Below are positions 1 through 9,891 of a stretch of 64,000 nt of DNA, piece after piece. Each line of letters starts with the position of its first letter. Within the stretch, counting starts at the first letter, position 1. The translations under genes were made by a program, and so were the position numbers. The notes under the pieces were generated by a model. The model was not told the origin of the DNA. It saw only the letters and a program-made list of their open reading frames with translations, and did not search any database. The stretch is from Pseudomonas caspiana (GTDB taxonomy: Bacteria > Pseudomonadota > Gammaproteobacteria > Pseudomonadales > Pseudomonadaceae). The stretch is taken from positions 78,380 to 142,379 of the forward strand of contig NZ_LOHF01000005.1 of the NCBI RefSeq assembly GCF_002158995.1, in the 5' to 3' direction.

Positions 1-35
1 TGTGGGAGCTCACTTCAACTCGTGCAACGGGTACT

Positions 36-2006
36 TTAAAACCGCACGGTCGTCGATGCCCACAGCGTGCGGCCGTAGTTCACGGTGCCGTAGGTTTCGT
101 CGTCCAGTCGTTTGTCGGTCAGGTTGTACAGCGCGGCGTTGAACGAGACGTTTTTGGTCAGTTCATACGAGCCGCCAAAGTCTGCCGTGGTGTAGCCCGG
201 TGACGATTCGTCGGTGATGGTGTTGCCGTACTCCTCGCCGTAGTAGTTGACCGCTGCCCAGAGCTGGGTCTTGTCGGATAGCGTCCAGTCAGTGCGCACG
301 TTGGCTTTCTGCTTGGGCGTCAGTGCCAGCGGTGCACCGGCATTGGCCCCGGTTTTTTGTTCTGAATCGGTGTAGGTGTAGTTGGCTTTCAAGGCCAGAT
401 CGCTATTGATATCCCAACGACCATTCAGCTCCACGCCCTTGATCACGGCTTTGTCGACGTTGACCCGATCCATGACGATAAAACCATTCCAGGTTTCGGT
501 GGTGGTGACCGTGGACAGTTTGTCCTTGAAGTCGTTGTAGAACGCCGTCGCACCGGCCGACAAGTCGTCGCGATTGGACCAAAGGGCCGACAACTCGTAG
601 TTGGTGCTCGACTCAGGCTTGAGGTCCGGATTGCCGAACATCACGAACCGGTTACGACGCAGGTAGGCGTAGTCTTCGATCACAGCGCGCAACTCAGGAG
701 CCTTGAAGCCGCGTGCGACGCCGCCCTTGATGGTCCATTCGTCAGTCGCGTTCCAGACGCCGTAAACACGCGGGCTGAAATGCACGCCGTATTCTTCGTG
801 GTGGTCCATGCGCAGACCGGTAGTCAGGGAGAAGGTGTCGGTCATAGCCCACTCGTTCTCAGCGAACAACGCCTTTTGCACGACGGAGAAGTCGTAGTCG
901 ATGCGATCACCCAGGCCCTGGTTCCAGTCAGTGACCGTCGTCTCGTTCCATTGCAGGCCAGTGGTAGTGATGTTGTGTTCGGTCGGGATTACCAGCTTGG
1001 CGTCAAGCACCGAGTTCTTCACGGTAGGCTTGCGGCCCAGCACATCAGCCTGCGCAGCGTCGGCCTTGCCTTCGCGGCTGGATTCTTCCTGTGCGAACGA
1101 GATGTCCGACGTCGCCCAGTCCCAGCGTCCCTGGTGAGAGATCGACCAGTGATCGCGGTTGTTTTCCTGTTCGCGGGTGGCCCAGTTGGGGCTCAGGCCG
1201 TCGCCGTTTTTCAGGCGGGTGGCACCGGCTTCCAGCAGGATGTCGTGGTCGATGGTCGGGGTGAAAGCCAGGCGCGCGGTCAGGTCCTTATGGTCTGCCT
1301 TGCTGAAGCCATTGGTTTCTTCAACGTCATTGTCTGCCTGACGATCCAGATAACGTCCCCAGACCTGCAACCCAAGAGTGTCCTGAATCAGTGGGCCATT
1401 GAGGTAGAACTGGGTCTGCCGTGCATTACCCTGGTCGCTGTGTTGACGTGCCGAATAGTCGTAAGTGACCGAGCCACCCCATTCGGTGGAGACTTTACGG
1501 GTGATGACGTTGATCACGCCGCCAATCGCATCGGAGCCGTACAGCGAGGACATTGGGCCACGCACAACTTCGATTCGCTCAATGGCTTCGGCTGGCGGGA
1601 TGAAGCTCTGCTCATAACCCGAGTTGCCGTTGACCCTTGATTCCCGAGCGCTCTGGCGTTTACCGTCGACCAGGATCAGCGTGTAGTCGGCAGGCATGCC
1701 GCGAATCGAAATATCGGTTTCGTTGGCGCTGCCATTGACCGTCACGCCTTCGACATCGCGCAGGGCGTCGGTCAAGTCGCGAAAAGATCGCTTGCGCAGC
1801 TCATCGCCGGTGATGATTGTCACGGAAGCAGGTGCATCCTCTACGCTCTGCTCGTAACCGGCGGCGGTGACGGTCACGTCTTCCAGAGTGATCGCCGGGG
1901 CGGCGGTAGTTTCTTGAGCCTGAACGCAGGCGCTTTGGGCGATGAGGCACGCCAGCGCGAGCTTCGTCATGGCGACAGTCGGCCGCAAACGAAAAACAGA
2001 GTGCAT
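36..2006 (-). CDS. TonB-dependent outer-membrane receptor (FepA/CirA-like)
   Basis: A 656-residue TonB-dependent receptor that should import an iron chelate or similar ligand across the outer membrane. The N-terminus has a signal peptide ending near ACVQAQE. A plug domain follows (about residues 45-170), with the family-typical stretches ERIEVVRGPMSSLYGSDAIG and GGVINVITRK. The rest is a 22-strand-type barrel ending in the C-terminal aromatic F656 (TTVRF). An internal Met at codon 13 (MTKLALAC) would give a more canonical signal peptide and may be the real start. A Fur-like site lies just upstream, which suggests iron-repressed expression. The ligand cannot be told from sequence; no transport or regulator genes adjoin it. 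Confidence 0.9.
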   Translation of the reverse strand: MHSVFRLRPTVAMTKLALACLIAQSACVQAQETTAAPAITLEDVTVTAAGYEQSVEDAPASVTIITGDELRKRSFRDLTDALRDVEGVTVNGSANETDISIRGMPADYTLILVDGKRQSARESRVNGNSGYEQSFIPPAEAIERIEVVRGPMSSLYGSDAIGGVINVITRKVSTEWGGSVTYDYSARQHSDQGNARQTQFYLNGPLIQDTLGLQVWGRYLDRQADNDVEETNGFSKADHKDLTARLAFTPTIDHDILLEAGATRLKNGDGLSPNWATREQENNRDHWSISHQGRWDWATSDISFAQEESSREGKADAAQADVLGRKPTVKNSVLDAKLVIPTEHNITTTGLQWNETTVTDWNQGLGDRIDYDFSVVQKALFAENEWAMTDTFSLTTGLRMDHHEEYGVHFSPRVYGVWNATDEWTIKGGVARGFKAPELRAVIEDYAYLRRNRFVMFGNPDLKPESSTNYELSALWSNRDDLSAGATAFYNDFKDKLSTVTTTETWNGFIVMDRVNVDKAVIKGVELNGRWDINSDLALKANYTYTDSEQKTGANAGAPLALTPKQKANVRTDWTLSDKTQLWAAVNYYGEEYGNTITDESSPGYTTADFGGSYELTKNVSFNAALYNLTDKRLDDETYGTVNYGRTLWASTTVRF

Positions 2007-2037
2007 GGAACTTCCTTACGATTCGGGGTTAAACGTT

Positions 2038-2057
2038 AATAGTAAGGATTCTCATTG
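2038..2057 (-). promoter_or_regulatory. Putative Fur box upstream of the TonB receptor
   Basis: Read on the minus strand this is CAATGAGAATCCTTACTATT, which keeps the AATGAGAAT half of the Fur consensus and a weaker second half. It lies about 32-50 bases before the receptor start, where a repressor would cover the promoter. The match is by eye only. Confidence 0.5.
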
Positions 2058-2143
2058 GCGAAGGTTGGACAAGGTGTGACAGGGGCTATTGAATTCAGGG
2101 GCGCTGATTGAGCATATGCGCCTGCTAATTTGACTGCGACCCC

Positions 2144-2232
2144 GTAGGAGCTCACCGAGGTTACGAGGCCAGCGATAGCGATGTGTCAGACACGCCGTCA
2201 TCGCTGGCCTCGTAACCTCGGTGAGCTCCTAC
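2144..2232. repeat. REPIN (inverted REP pair), ACCGAGGTTACGAGG type
   Basis: Two inverted copies of a GTAGGAGCTCACCGAGG-type sequence, each continuing into ACGAGGCCAGCGAT, flank a short centre. This is the layout of a REP doublet. It sits between the TonB receptor and the EamA gene. The arm sequence differs from the other REPINs here and matches itself almost perfectly over more than 30 bases. Confidence 0.85.
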
Positions 2233-2302
2233 AGGTCTGAGTGTGCTGCATGACAGCGTGGTGGCAGGTACGGCAGTCTGAATCTGAAACAGGGAGAGTG
2301 TT

Positions 2303-3142
2303 TTGCTGGCTACGGCGTTGGTGTTGATCGCGGCGATACTGCACGCGACGTGGAATACCCTGATCAAATTCAGCGGTGAGCGGTTGCTGGTCATCGCCAG
2401 CATGGATTTCGTGGCGTTGCTGTTTGCGGTGCTGGCCGTGGGTTTTGTCGAGCCTCCACCTGCTGCAATCTGGCCGTGGATGATCGCCTCGGCGTTGTTC
2501 GAACTCTTGTACAGATATCTGCTGATTCAGGCCTATAGAGTCGGCGACCTCGGGCTCGTCTATCCGCTGATGCGGGGCCTCTCGCCGCTGGTGGTGCTGG
2601 CTCTGACCCTGATCTTTGTCGGCGAAGAACTGAGCACTCAGCAAATCCTCGGTATTCTGCTGATCCCTTGCGGCATGATTTGTCTGCTTTGGCAGGGCGG
2701 CGGCGGTGATCGATTGCCTTGGTCGCTGCTGCCCGTGGTTGCATTGATCGGGGTGTGCATCGGCTGCTACACCTGGATCGATGGCCAGGCACTGCAAATG
2801 GGCGTGCATCCGCTGGATTATCTGGTCTGGCTCACCCTGATCAGTGCCTGGCCGTTTCCACTACTGGCAATCACCTACAAGCGTGCACCGTTCAGCCTGT
2901 TTTGGCGTGAGCAATGGCGACTGGGCTTGAGCGTCGGCTTATGCGTGTTGCTCAGCTACGCTCTGGTGTTGTGGGCAATGCAATTGGGGTCGGTGGCGGA
3001 GGCTGCTGCCTTGCGCGAAGTCAGCGTGATTCTGGTGGTGCTGTTTGGCATGCGCTATCTGAAAGAACCTTTTGGTCGGCCCCGGCTCTTAGCATGTGGC
3101 CTGGTTCTGCTTGGCATGCTGGTTATGAAAATCAAACTATAA
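2303..3142 (+). CDS. EamA-family (DMT superfamily) transporter
   Basis: A 279-residue integral membrane protein with about ten hydrophobic segments arranged as two EamA-like halves, as in drug/metabolite exporters. The first half includes ILHATWNTLIKFSGE and VYPLMRGLSPLVV; the second contains GSVAEAAALREVSVILVVLFG, a family-typical pore-helix motif before the final helix. The start is TTG, with AGGGAGAG about six bases upstream; no upstream ATG fits. The MAPEG gene follows after 10 bases, so the two are probably cotranscribed. Substrate unknown. Confidence 0.85.
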   Translation: MLATALVLIAAILHATWNTLIKFSGERLLVIASMDFVALLFAVLAVGFVEPPPAAIWPWMIASALFELLYRYLLIQAYRVGDLGLVYPLMRGLSPLVVLALTLIFVGEELSTQQILGILLIPCGMICLLWQGGGGDRLPWSLLPVVALIGVCIGCYTWIDGQALQMGVHPLDYLVWLTLISAWPFPLLAITYKRAPFSLFWREQWRLGLSVGLCVLLSYALVLWAMQLGSVAEAAALREVSVILVVLFGMRYLKEPFGRPRLLACGLVLLGMLVMKIKL

Positions 3143-3152
3143 GGATTCTGCT

Positions 3153-3554
3153 ATGACGGTTGCATTCTGGTGCGTATTGGTCGCGATTATTCTGCCGATC
3201 GTTTGTGCAGGCATCGCCAAGTTTTCCAGTGGCAAGTTCAATGGCAAGCACAACCACAACCCGCGTAATTTCCTGAATAACCTTGAAGGTTTGCCTGCGC
3301 GTGCCAATGCGGCGCAGCTCAACAGCTTCGAAATCCTGCCGGGCTTTGCCGCAGCAGTGATCATCGCCCACATTGCGGGCAACGCACAGTTGGTGACGAT
3401 CGACGTAGTTGCGGTCCTGTTCATCACCAGCCGCCTGCTCTACATCATTTTCTATCTGGCTGATTGGGCTGCACTGCGCTCGATCGCGTGGTTGGTAGGC
3501 ATTGGCTTGATCATCGGGTTGTTCATCGCTTCAGCCACGCCGCTGCCTGCCTGA
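3153..3554 (+). CDS. MAPEG family membrane protein
   Basis: A 133-residue protein with four predicted transmembrane helices, the size and layout of bacterial MAPEG proteins (membrane-associated eicosanoid/glutathione metabolism). The family-typical N-x-x-E-x-x-P segment is visible in AAQLNSFEILPGFAAA, and RLLYIIFYLADWAALRS resembles the conserved R-x-x-Y region. AAGGATT lies seven bases before the ATG. It starts 10 bases after the EamA gene, suggesting one transcript. The enzymatic role of bacterial members is mostly undefined. Confidence 0.85.
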   Translation: MTVAFWCVLVAIILPIVCAGIAKFSSGKFNGKHNHNPRNFLNNLEGLPARANAAQLNSFEILPGFAAAVIIAHIAGNAQLVTIDVVAVLFITSRLLYIIFYLADWAALRSIAWLVGIGLIIGLFIASATPLPA

Positions 3555-3635
3555 CTGCGGCAATCGAGCGCTTGGTCTTCAAGAGGCGGCCGAGGATACT
3601 GGCCGCCATTTCTGCGGACCCTGCTGGATACAACT

Positions 3636-4079
3636 TTGAAAAGATTGTGCGCTGTGCTGCTCGCCTGCCTGACCGTGAGCGCGTGTGGCGGTGTAGACCC
3701 GAACTCGCCATTGGCCCAGCGCAAGGCAATCTTCAAGGACATGCTCAAGACCAGCGAAGACCTGGGCGGCATGTTGCGTGGGCGAGTGGCGTTCGATGGT
3801 CAGCGATTTGAAGAGGGCGCGCTCAAGCTCGACAGCTTGGCTCATCAGCCGTGGAAACACTTCCCTGAGGTGAAAGAATCAGATCACACCAGCGCCACGG
3901 ACGCCGTTTGGCAAAAGCAGGCTCGTTTTCAGGAGCTGGCTCGTTCGCTGGAGTCAGAGACTGCTGAACTGGTCGTTGCCAGTCATGAACGCCCCTTCAA
4001 ATCAAGCACACTGACACCGGCCCTGAACAAGGTTCAGGCAGTGTGCGAGGCGTGTCATAGAGAGTTTCGTAATCATTGA
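3636..4079 (+). CDS. Class II-like c-type cytochrome, predicted lipoprotein
   Basis: A 147-residue protein with a lipoprotein-type signal (CAVLLACLTVSAC, lipobox TVSAC) and a C-terminal haem-binding CEACH motif (Cys137, Cys140, His141). A single CxxCH at the very C-terminus of a mostly helical domain is the hallmark of the cytochrome c'/c-556 family. Met or His as the distal ligand cannot be assigned by eye. The start is TTG. It probably acts as a periplasmic, membrane-tethered electron carrier; its partner is unknown. Confidence 0.85.
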   Translation: MKRLCAVLLACLTVSACGGVDPNSPLAQRKAIFKDMLKTSEDLGGMLRGRVAFDGQRFEEGALKLDSLAHQPWKHFPEVKESDHTSATDAVWQKQARFQELARSLESETAELVVASHERPFKSSTLTPALNKVQAVCEACHREFRNH

Positions 4080-4100
4080 AATTGATGCAGTCGCAGGGTC

Positions 4101-4189
4101 TGTAGGAGCGCACGAGCAGCGCGAGGCCGCGATAGCGGTGTGTTTGACAGAACGCTATCGCGGCCTCGCGCTGCTCGTGCGCTCCTACA
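4101..4189. repeat. REPIN, GAGCAGCGCGAGGCCGCGAT type
   Basis: An inverted pair of TGTAGGAGCGCACGAGCAGC arms that continue into GCGAGGCCGCGATAGCG, with a short unpaired centre. It sits between two convergent genes. The same arm type recurs at 54114-54202. Confidence 0.9.
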
Positions 4190-4229
4190 GGGAATACATT
4201 TGAGTTCAAAGGATTGAGCCGTTTGCGAC

Positions 4230-4640
4230 TCATTCCTGCGGCTGAAGGTCTTCGAGTTCTGTCTGGGCGTCCTGCAGTTCTTTGCGGGATTCGGCCAGTT
4301 TGTCTTTGCGCTTGTTGATTTTTTCCGGGTCGCCCTTACTCATCGCCTTGCTCAGATCAGACTCACGCTTTTTGACTTCGCGCTTGGCATCCAGCACTTT
4401 TTGTTCGTGTTCTTTCAGTAGCGAGGCTTCGGTGCAATTTGCGTTGTTTTCGCTTAGGGCTTTTTCCAGGCCAGCCTGCTGAGCCTTGTTGCCGTCAGTT
4501 TTTGCTTCTTCGATCTTTTTGCTGATTTCCTGACTTTTGACCACGCATGCGCTGGCTTCTGGTGCCGTTTCAGCCGCCAGAAGCGGGGTTGCCAGCATGC
4601 TGCAGCAGGTCAGCAGTATCAGTGGTGAAAAAACCTTCAT
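4230..4640 (-). CDS. DUF1090 (YqjC-like) periplasmic protein
   Basis: A 136-residue secreted protein with a cleavable signal peptide (ends near LLAAET). It carries two cysteines (ASACVVKSQ and NNANCTEAS) and a long charged coiled-coil C-terminal half rich in K, E and D. This matches the DUF1090 family typified by E. coli YqjC. The spacing between the first Cys, the KSQEISKKIEEAK helix and the second Cys is family-like. Function is not established; the pair of Cys probably forms a disulfide in the periplasm. Confidence 0.85.
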   Translation of the reverse strand: MKVFSPLILLTCCSMLATPLLAAETAPEASACVVKSQEISKKIEEAKTDGNKAQQAGLEKALSENNANCTEASLLKEHEQKVLDAKREVKKRESDLSKAMSKGDPEKINKRKDKLAESRKELQDAQTELEDLQPQE

Positions 4641-4696
4641 ATGAACTCCTTTTGAAAACCATAACGTCCAGGCTTGATGATTGAACGCCTGGCACT

Positions 4697-6448
<1,752 letters not shown>

Positions 6449-6558
6449 TCATTCAGCCAGTACAGATGCCGCTCTTTTGATTCGCGACTGTGTCTTTGAA
6501 GAGTGAAATGCTGCCTTCACTATTACTGCTCCCTTGTCCAAGTGCTGATGGGTGACTC

Positions 6559-7179
6559 ATGGATATCTCGACTCTGGCGGTTTTCGTGCCGGCCTGCTTT
6601 GCGCTGAACATGGCGCCCGGTCCCAACAATCTGCTTTCGATCAGTAACGCGACTCGCTATGGCTTTGCCCGCGCCTGCATCGGCGGGCTGGGACGTTTGC
6701 TGGCCTTCGCTATCATGATTGCGCTGGCGGCGCTGGGGCTGACCGCAGTGCTGCACACTTCAGAGTGGTTATTCCATGCGATCAAAATCTTTGGTGCGGC
6801 GTATCTTTTTTATCTCGCGGTGCAACTGTGGCGGGCGAGTCCAGAGGAAGAGGGCAGCGTGGTCGGTTTAGAGAAAGGTCTGTTCAGCCTGGCTCGGCAG
6901 GAGTTTCTGGTGGCGATTGGTAATCCGAAAGCGATTCTGTTGTTTACCGCTTTCTTGCCACAGTTCGTTGATCAGGCTGGAGCCGTGACGGAGCAGTTCG
7001 CGGTACTCGGCGTTTTGTTTCTGGCGCTGGAATGCCTCGCCATTGCGATCTACGCCTGGATGGGCATTCACGCCCGCCGATTGTTTGCGCGGCCCAGTGG
7101 CAAGCGACTGTTCAACCGGGTGTGCGCAGGGTTGCTGGCCAGCGCGGCTTCGGTTTTGTTGGTGGCCAGAAGAGCTTAG
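6559..7179 (+). CDS. LysE/RhtB family exporter
   Basis: A 206-residue membrane protein with about six hydrophobic segments, matching LysE/RhtB amino-acid exporters. The diagnostic N-terminal PGPNNLLSISNATRYG motif is present, as is GNPKAILLFTAFLPQF in the second half. GGGTGACTC precedes the ATG. It stands alone on the plus strand and converges with metK across a shared terminator. The substrate may be an amino acid or a similar small metabolite. Confidence 0.88.
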   Translation: MDISTLAVFVPACFALNMAPGPNNLLSISNATRYGFARACIGGLGRLLAFAIMIALAALGLTAVLHTSEWLFHAIKIFGAAYLFYLAVQLWRASPEEEGSVVGLEKGLFSLARQEFLVAIGNPKAILLFTAFLPQFVDQAGAVTEQFAVLGVLFLALECLAIAIYAWMGIHARRLFARPSGKRLFNRVCAGLLASAASVLLVARRA

Positions 7180-7253
7180 AAATGGAATGGAATTTCCTGT
7201 AGGAGGCCATCCAGCATCCCTGACACAGCTTTGTTGCGCAGCAAACGGGGACT

Positions 7254-7342
7254 TGTAGGAGCGCGCTTGCCCGCGATTCGGTCTGTCAGTCGATGAACAT
7301 AGCGCCTGTGCTGACGTGATCGCGGGCAAGCGCGCTCCTACA
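7254..7342. repeat. REPIN, GCGCGCTTGCCCGCGAT type
   Basis: Inverted TGTAGGAGCGCGCTTGCCCGCGAT arms around a centre of about 40 bases, between lysE-type and metK genes and just before their shared terminator. This is the most common REP family in the window (see also 30837 and 38204). Confidence 0.92.
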
Positions 7343-7362
7343 GGTTTTACCTGGCCAAAACC

Positions 7363-7400
7363 AAAAAGCCCCTGACGACCATAGTCGCCAGGGGCTTTTT
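7363..7400. terminator. Bidirectional intrinsic terminator between lysE-type gene and metK
   Basis: An AAAAAGCCCCTG / CAGGGGCTTTTT hairpin with A-tract on one side and T-tract on the other can stop transcription from both convergent genes. Confidence 0.92.
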
Positions 7401-7424
7401 GTTACGCCTGAAACTTAAGGCGTA

Positions 7425-8615
7425 TTACAGACCGGCAGCGGCGCGCAGGGCGTCGGCGCGGTCGGTTTTTTCCCAGGTGAACGTGGTGAAAGTATCGCCA
7501 CCCACGGTCTTGGTTTGCGGTGTGCGACCGAAGTGGCCGTAGGCTGCAGTTTCCTGATACATCGGGTGCAGCAGGTCGAGCATGGTGGTGATCGCGTATG
7601 GGCGCAGGTCGAAGATGTCGCGGACCAGTTTGATGATCTTGTCATCGCTGATCTTGCCGGTGCCGAAGGTGTTCAGCGAGATCGAAGTCGGTTGTGCGAC
7701 GCCGATAGCGTAGGAAACCTGAATCTCGCAGCGCTCGGCCAGGCCCGCAGCAACGATGTTCTTGGCAACATAACGGCCAGCGTAAGCAGCCGAACGGTCA
7801 ACCTTGGATGGATCCTTGCCGGAGAACGCCCCGCCGCCGTGACGGGCCATGCCGCCGTAGCTGTCGACGATGATCTTGCGACCGGTCAGACCGCAGTCAC
7901 CCACCGGGCCGCCAATGATGAACTGGCCAGTCGGGTTGATGTGGAACTGGGTGTCCTTGTGCAGCAGCTCAGCTGGCAGCACGTGCTTGACGATCAGTTC
8001 CATCACGCCTTCGCGCAGATCGTTGTAGGAAACTTCAGGGTTGTGCTGAGTAGACAGAACGACTGCGTCGATGCCGACAACTTTGCCGTTCTCATAGCTG
8101 CAAGTCACCTGGGACTTGGCATCCGGGCGCAGCCAAGGCAGCAGGCCGGATTTACGGGCTTCAGCCTGACGCTTGACCAACTGGTGCGAGAACGCGATTG
8201 GCGCTGGCATCAGCTCTGGGGTTTCGTTGCTGGCGTAGCCGAACATCAGGCCTTGGTCGCCAGCGCCCTGATCTTCAGGCTTGGCACGGTCAACACCCTG
8301 GTTGATGTCAGGGGACTGCTTGCCGATGATGTTCATCACGCCGCAAGTGGCACCGTCGAAACCGACGTCGGAGCTGGTGTAGCCGATGTCGCTGATCACA
8401 TCACGAACGATCTGCTCGAGGTCAACCCAGGCGCTGGTGGTCACTTCGCCAGCAACGATGGCAACACCGGTCTTGACCAGGGTTTCAACGGCTACGCGAG
8501 CGTGTTTGTCCTGAGCAATGATTGCATCCAGAACCGCATCGGAAATCTGGTCGGCGATTTTGTCTGGGTGCCCTTCGGACACGGACTCGGAGGTGAAAAG
8601 GGAGTATTCGCTCAT
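7425..8615 (-). CDS. metK: S-adenosylmethionine synthetase
   Basis: A 396-residue MetK that makes S-adenosylmethionine from methionine and ATP. Family motifs are clear: [16 protein letters not shown] at the N-terminus, [12 protein letters not shown], and [19 protein letters not shown] for phosphate and metal binding. Length is standard. It lies 20 bases after the ArsR-type/methyltransferase gene on the same strand, so the two should be one operon, likely controlled from the palindrome at 9672-9697. A bidirectional terminator follows. Confidence 0.98.
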   Translation of the reverse strand: MSEYSLFTSESVSEGHPDKIADQISDAVLDAIIAQDKHARVAVETLVKTGVAIVAGEVTTSAWVDLEQIVRDVISDIGYTSSDVGFDGATCGVMNIIGKQSPDINQGVDRAKPEDQGAGDQGLMFGYASNETPELMPAPIAFSHQLVKRQAEARKSGLLPWLRPDAKSQVTCSYENGKVVGIDAVVLSTQHNPEVSYNDLREGVMELIVKHVLPAELLHKDTQFHINPTGQFIIGGPVGDCGLTGRKIIVDSYGGMARHGGGAFSGKDPSKVDRSAAYAGRYVAKNIVAAGLAERCEIQVSYAIGVAQPTSISLNTFGTGKISDDKIIKLVRDIFDLRPYAITTMLDLLHPMYQETAAYGHFGRTPQTKTVGGDTFTTFTWEKTDRADALRAAAGL

Positions 8616-8635
8616 CTCTACGGGTTTCCTGAATT

Positions 8636-9631
8636 TTACCGATGGTGAGTGTCGCCAGCCGGTCGCTGAAAATGGCGGACCTGAATCTGGAAACCATTAC
8701 GTAAGCCTACATAGAGGCTTTCCCCGGGAACTAGCCCCGCAGCGATGGCCCAACGGGCCAGATCTTCCTGTTCAAACCCTAACCAGAGATCGCCACAGGC
8801 CTCCTTGGCCCAGCTCTGATCGTGGCTACACAAGTCTGTCACTAACAGGCTACCGCCCGGTTGCAACAGAGTTGCCAGTTGTTTGAGTGCATCTGCCGGC
8901 GCGGCGAAATGGTGCAGGACCATATTCAATACAACGCAGTCGGCGCTTACATCCACGGCATCCAGTGCATCGGCGAGCTTGAGCTCTACATTAGCCAATG
9001 CCTGCGCCGCGCATAGCTGGCGGGCTATTTCGAGCATCGCCGGGCTGTTGTCCAGCGCCGTTACGTGCTGAAAGCGTCGTGCCAGGTCCGGCAGAAACCC
9101 GCCATCCCCCGGACCCACTTCCAGTGCGGTTGCTTGCGGCCCGAAGTTCAGCTTGTCGAGCAGCGACAGCAGGCTTTCCCGGTATTGGGCAAGCCCGGCA
9201 ATCAAGTCCTGCTGGGCGCGAAATTTTTCTGCCGTACGGGCGAAAAAATCCTGACTGGCGTTGGCCCGCTGACGATGCACCAGGCCAATACGCGACTGCA
9301 CATCGTTGGGCAGCGCCAGCATGTCGACTTCATCCAGCATGGCTGCATGCAATCTGCCGCCCGGTTGTCCGGTATGGGGCAGGGCGCGTCGGTAGAAAAT
9401 GGCATTGCCTTCGCGTCGCGTTGCAACCAGATCCGCCTGGGCCAGCACCTTGAGGTGGTGGCTCATGCCGGACTGACCAATGGCGAATATCTGCGCCAGT
9501 TCCAGCACGCCGAATGAGTCGTTGGCCAAGGCGCGTAATACATTCAGTCGCAACGGGTCGCCGCCGGCCTTGCACAAGGCAGAGAGGTCGTCGCTGTCGT
9601 CGTGACGAATTGCAGGTACGCGCAGGTTCAT
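8636..9631 (-). CDS. ArsR-family regulator fused to SAM-dependent methyltransferase domain (SahR-like)
   Basis: A 331-residue two-domain protein. The N-terminal 100 residues form an ArsR winged helix ([16 protein letters not shown], then [18 protein letters not shown] as recognition helix). The remainder is a class I methyltransferase fold with motif [17 protein letters not shown] and the [10 protein letters not shown] region. There is no obvious ArsR metal-binding Cys cluster. Fusion to a SAM-binding fold and a 20-base gap to metK fit a sensor of the SAM/SAH cycle. The name SahR is known for ArsR-type regulators of methionine metabolism in Proteobacteria; applying it here is inference. Catalytic activity of the methyltransferase part is unknown. 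Confidence 0.85.
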   Translation of the reverse strand: MNLRVPAIRHDDSDDLSALCKAGGDPLRLNVLRALANDSFGVLELAQIFAIGQSGMSHHLKVLAQADLVATRREGNAIFYRRALPHTGQPGGRLHAAMLDEVDMLALPNDVQSRIGLVHRQRANASQDFFARTAEKFRAQQDLIAGLAQYRESLLSLLDKLNFGPQATALEVGPGDGGFLPDLARRFQHVTALDNSPAMLEIARQLCAAQALANVELKLADALDAVDVSADCVVLNMVLHHFAAPADALKQLATLLQPGGSLLVTDLCSHDQSWAKEACGDLWLGFEQEDLARWAIAAGLVPGESLYVGLRNGFQIQVRHFQRPAGDTHHR

Positions 9632-9671
9632 AGGGCTGGCAGTCTAGTTAGCGACCGTCTATGCCGCAAGG

Positions 9672-9697
9672 GCAATATCAAAAAGTTTTGATATTGC
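9672..9697. promoter_or_regulatory. 26-bp near-perfect palindrome, putative operator of the regulator-metK operon
   Basis: Two 12-base half-sites (GCAATATCAAAA and its exact complement) are separated by AG. The site ends about 40 bases before the ArsR/methyltransferase start and lies about 195 bases before tkt. Size and position fit an ArsR-type dimer site that controls the regulator and metK. Confidence 0.75.
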
Positions 9698-9891
9698 TTG
9701 ATGGGCGGTGATTTCAGGGCTATCTAGGACCGTTATTCCGGGCCGGGAGCGCGCCATGGATGAACAAATAACGAAGCGCGAGCAGGAAAAACAACCACAA
9801 GCCGCTATCTTTCATTGCTCCCAGGCAGTGCCTGAGGGAAAATGCTCGCCTTTTTCAGATCCATTCTTTTCCAGTTCTCAGGAGATCAGCG

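Noticed and set aside
1..35. Half REP element at the left edge (TGTGGGAGCT)
   Set aside because: Only about ten bases match the REP head and the partner, if any, lies outside the window.
8616..8635. SAM or SAH riboswitch before metK
   Set aside because: Only 20 bases separate metK from the regulator gene and no riboswitch-like fold fits; control by the palindrome upstream of the operon is more likely.
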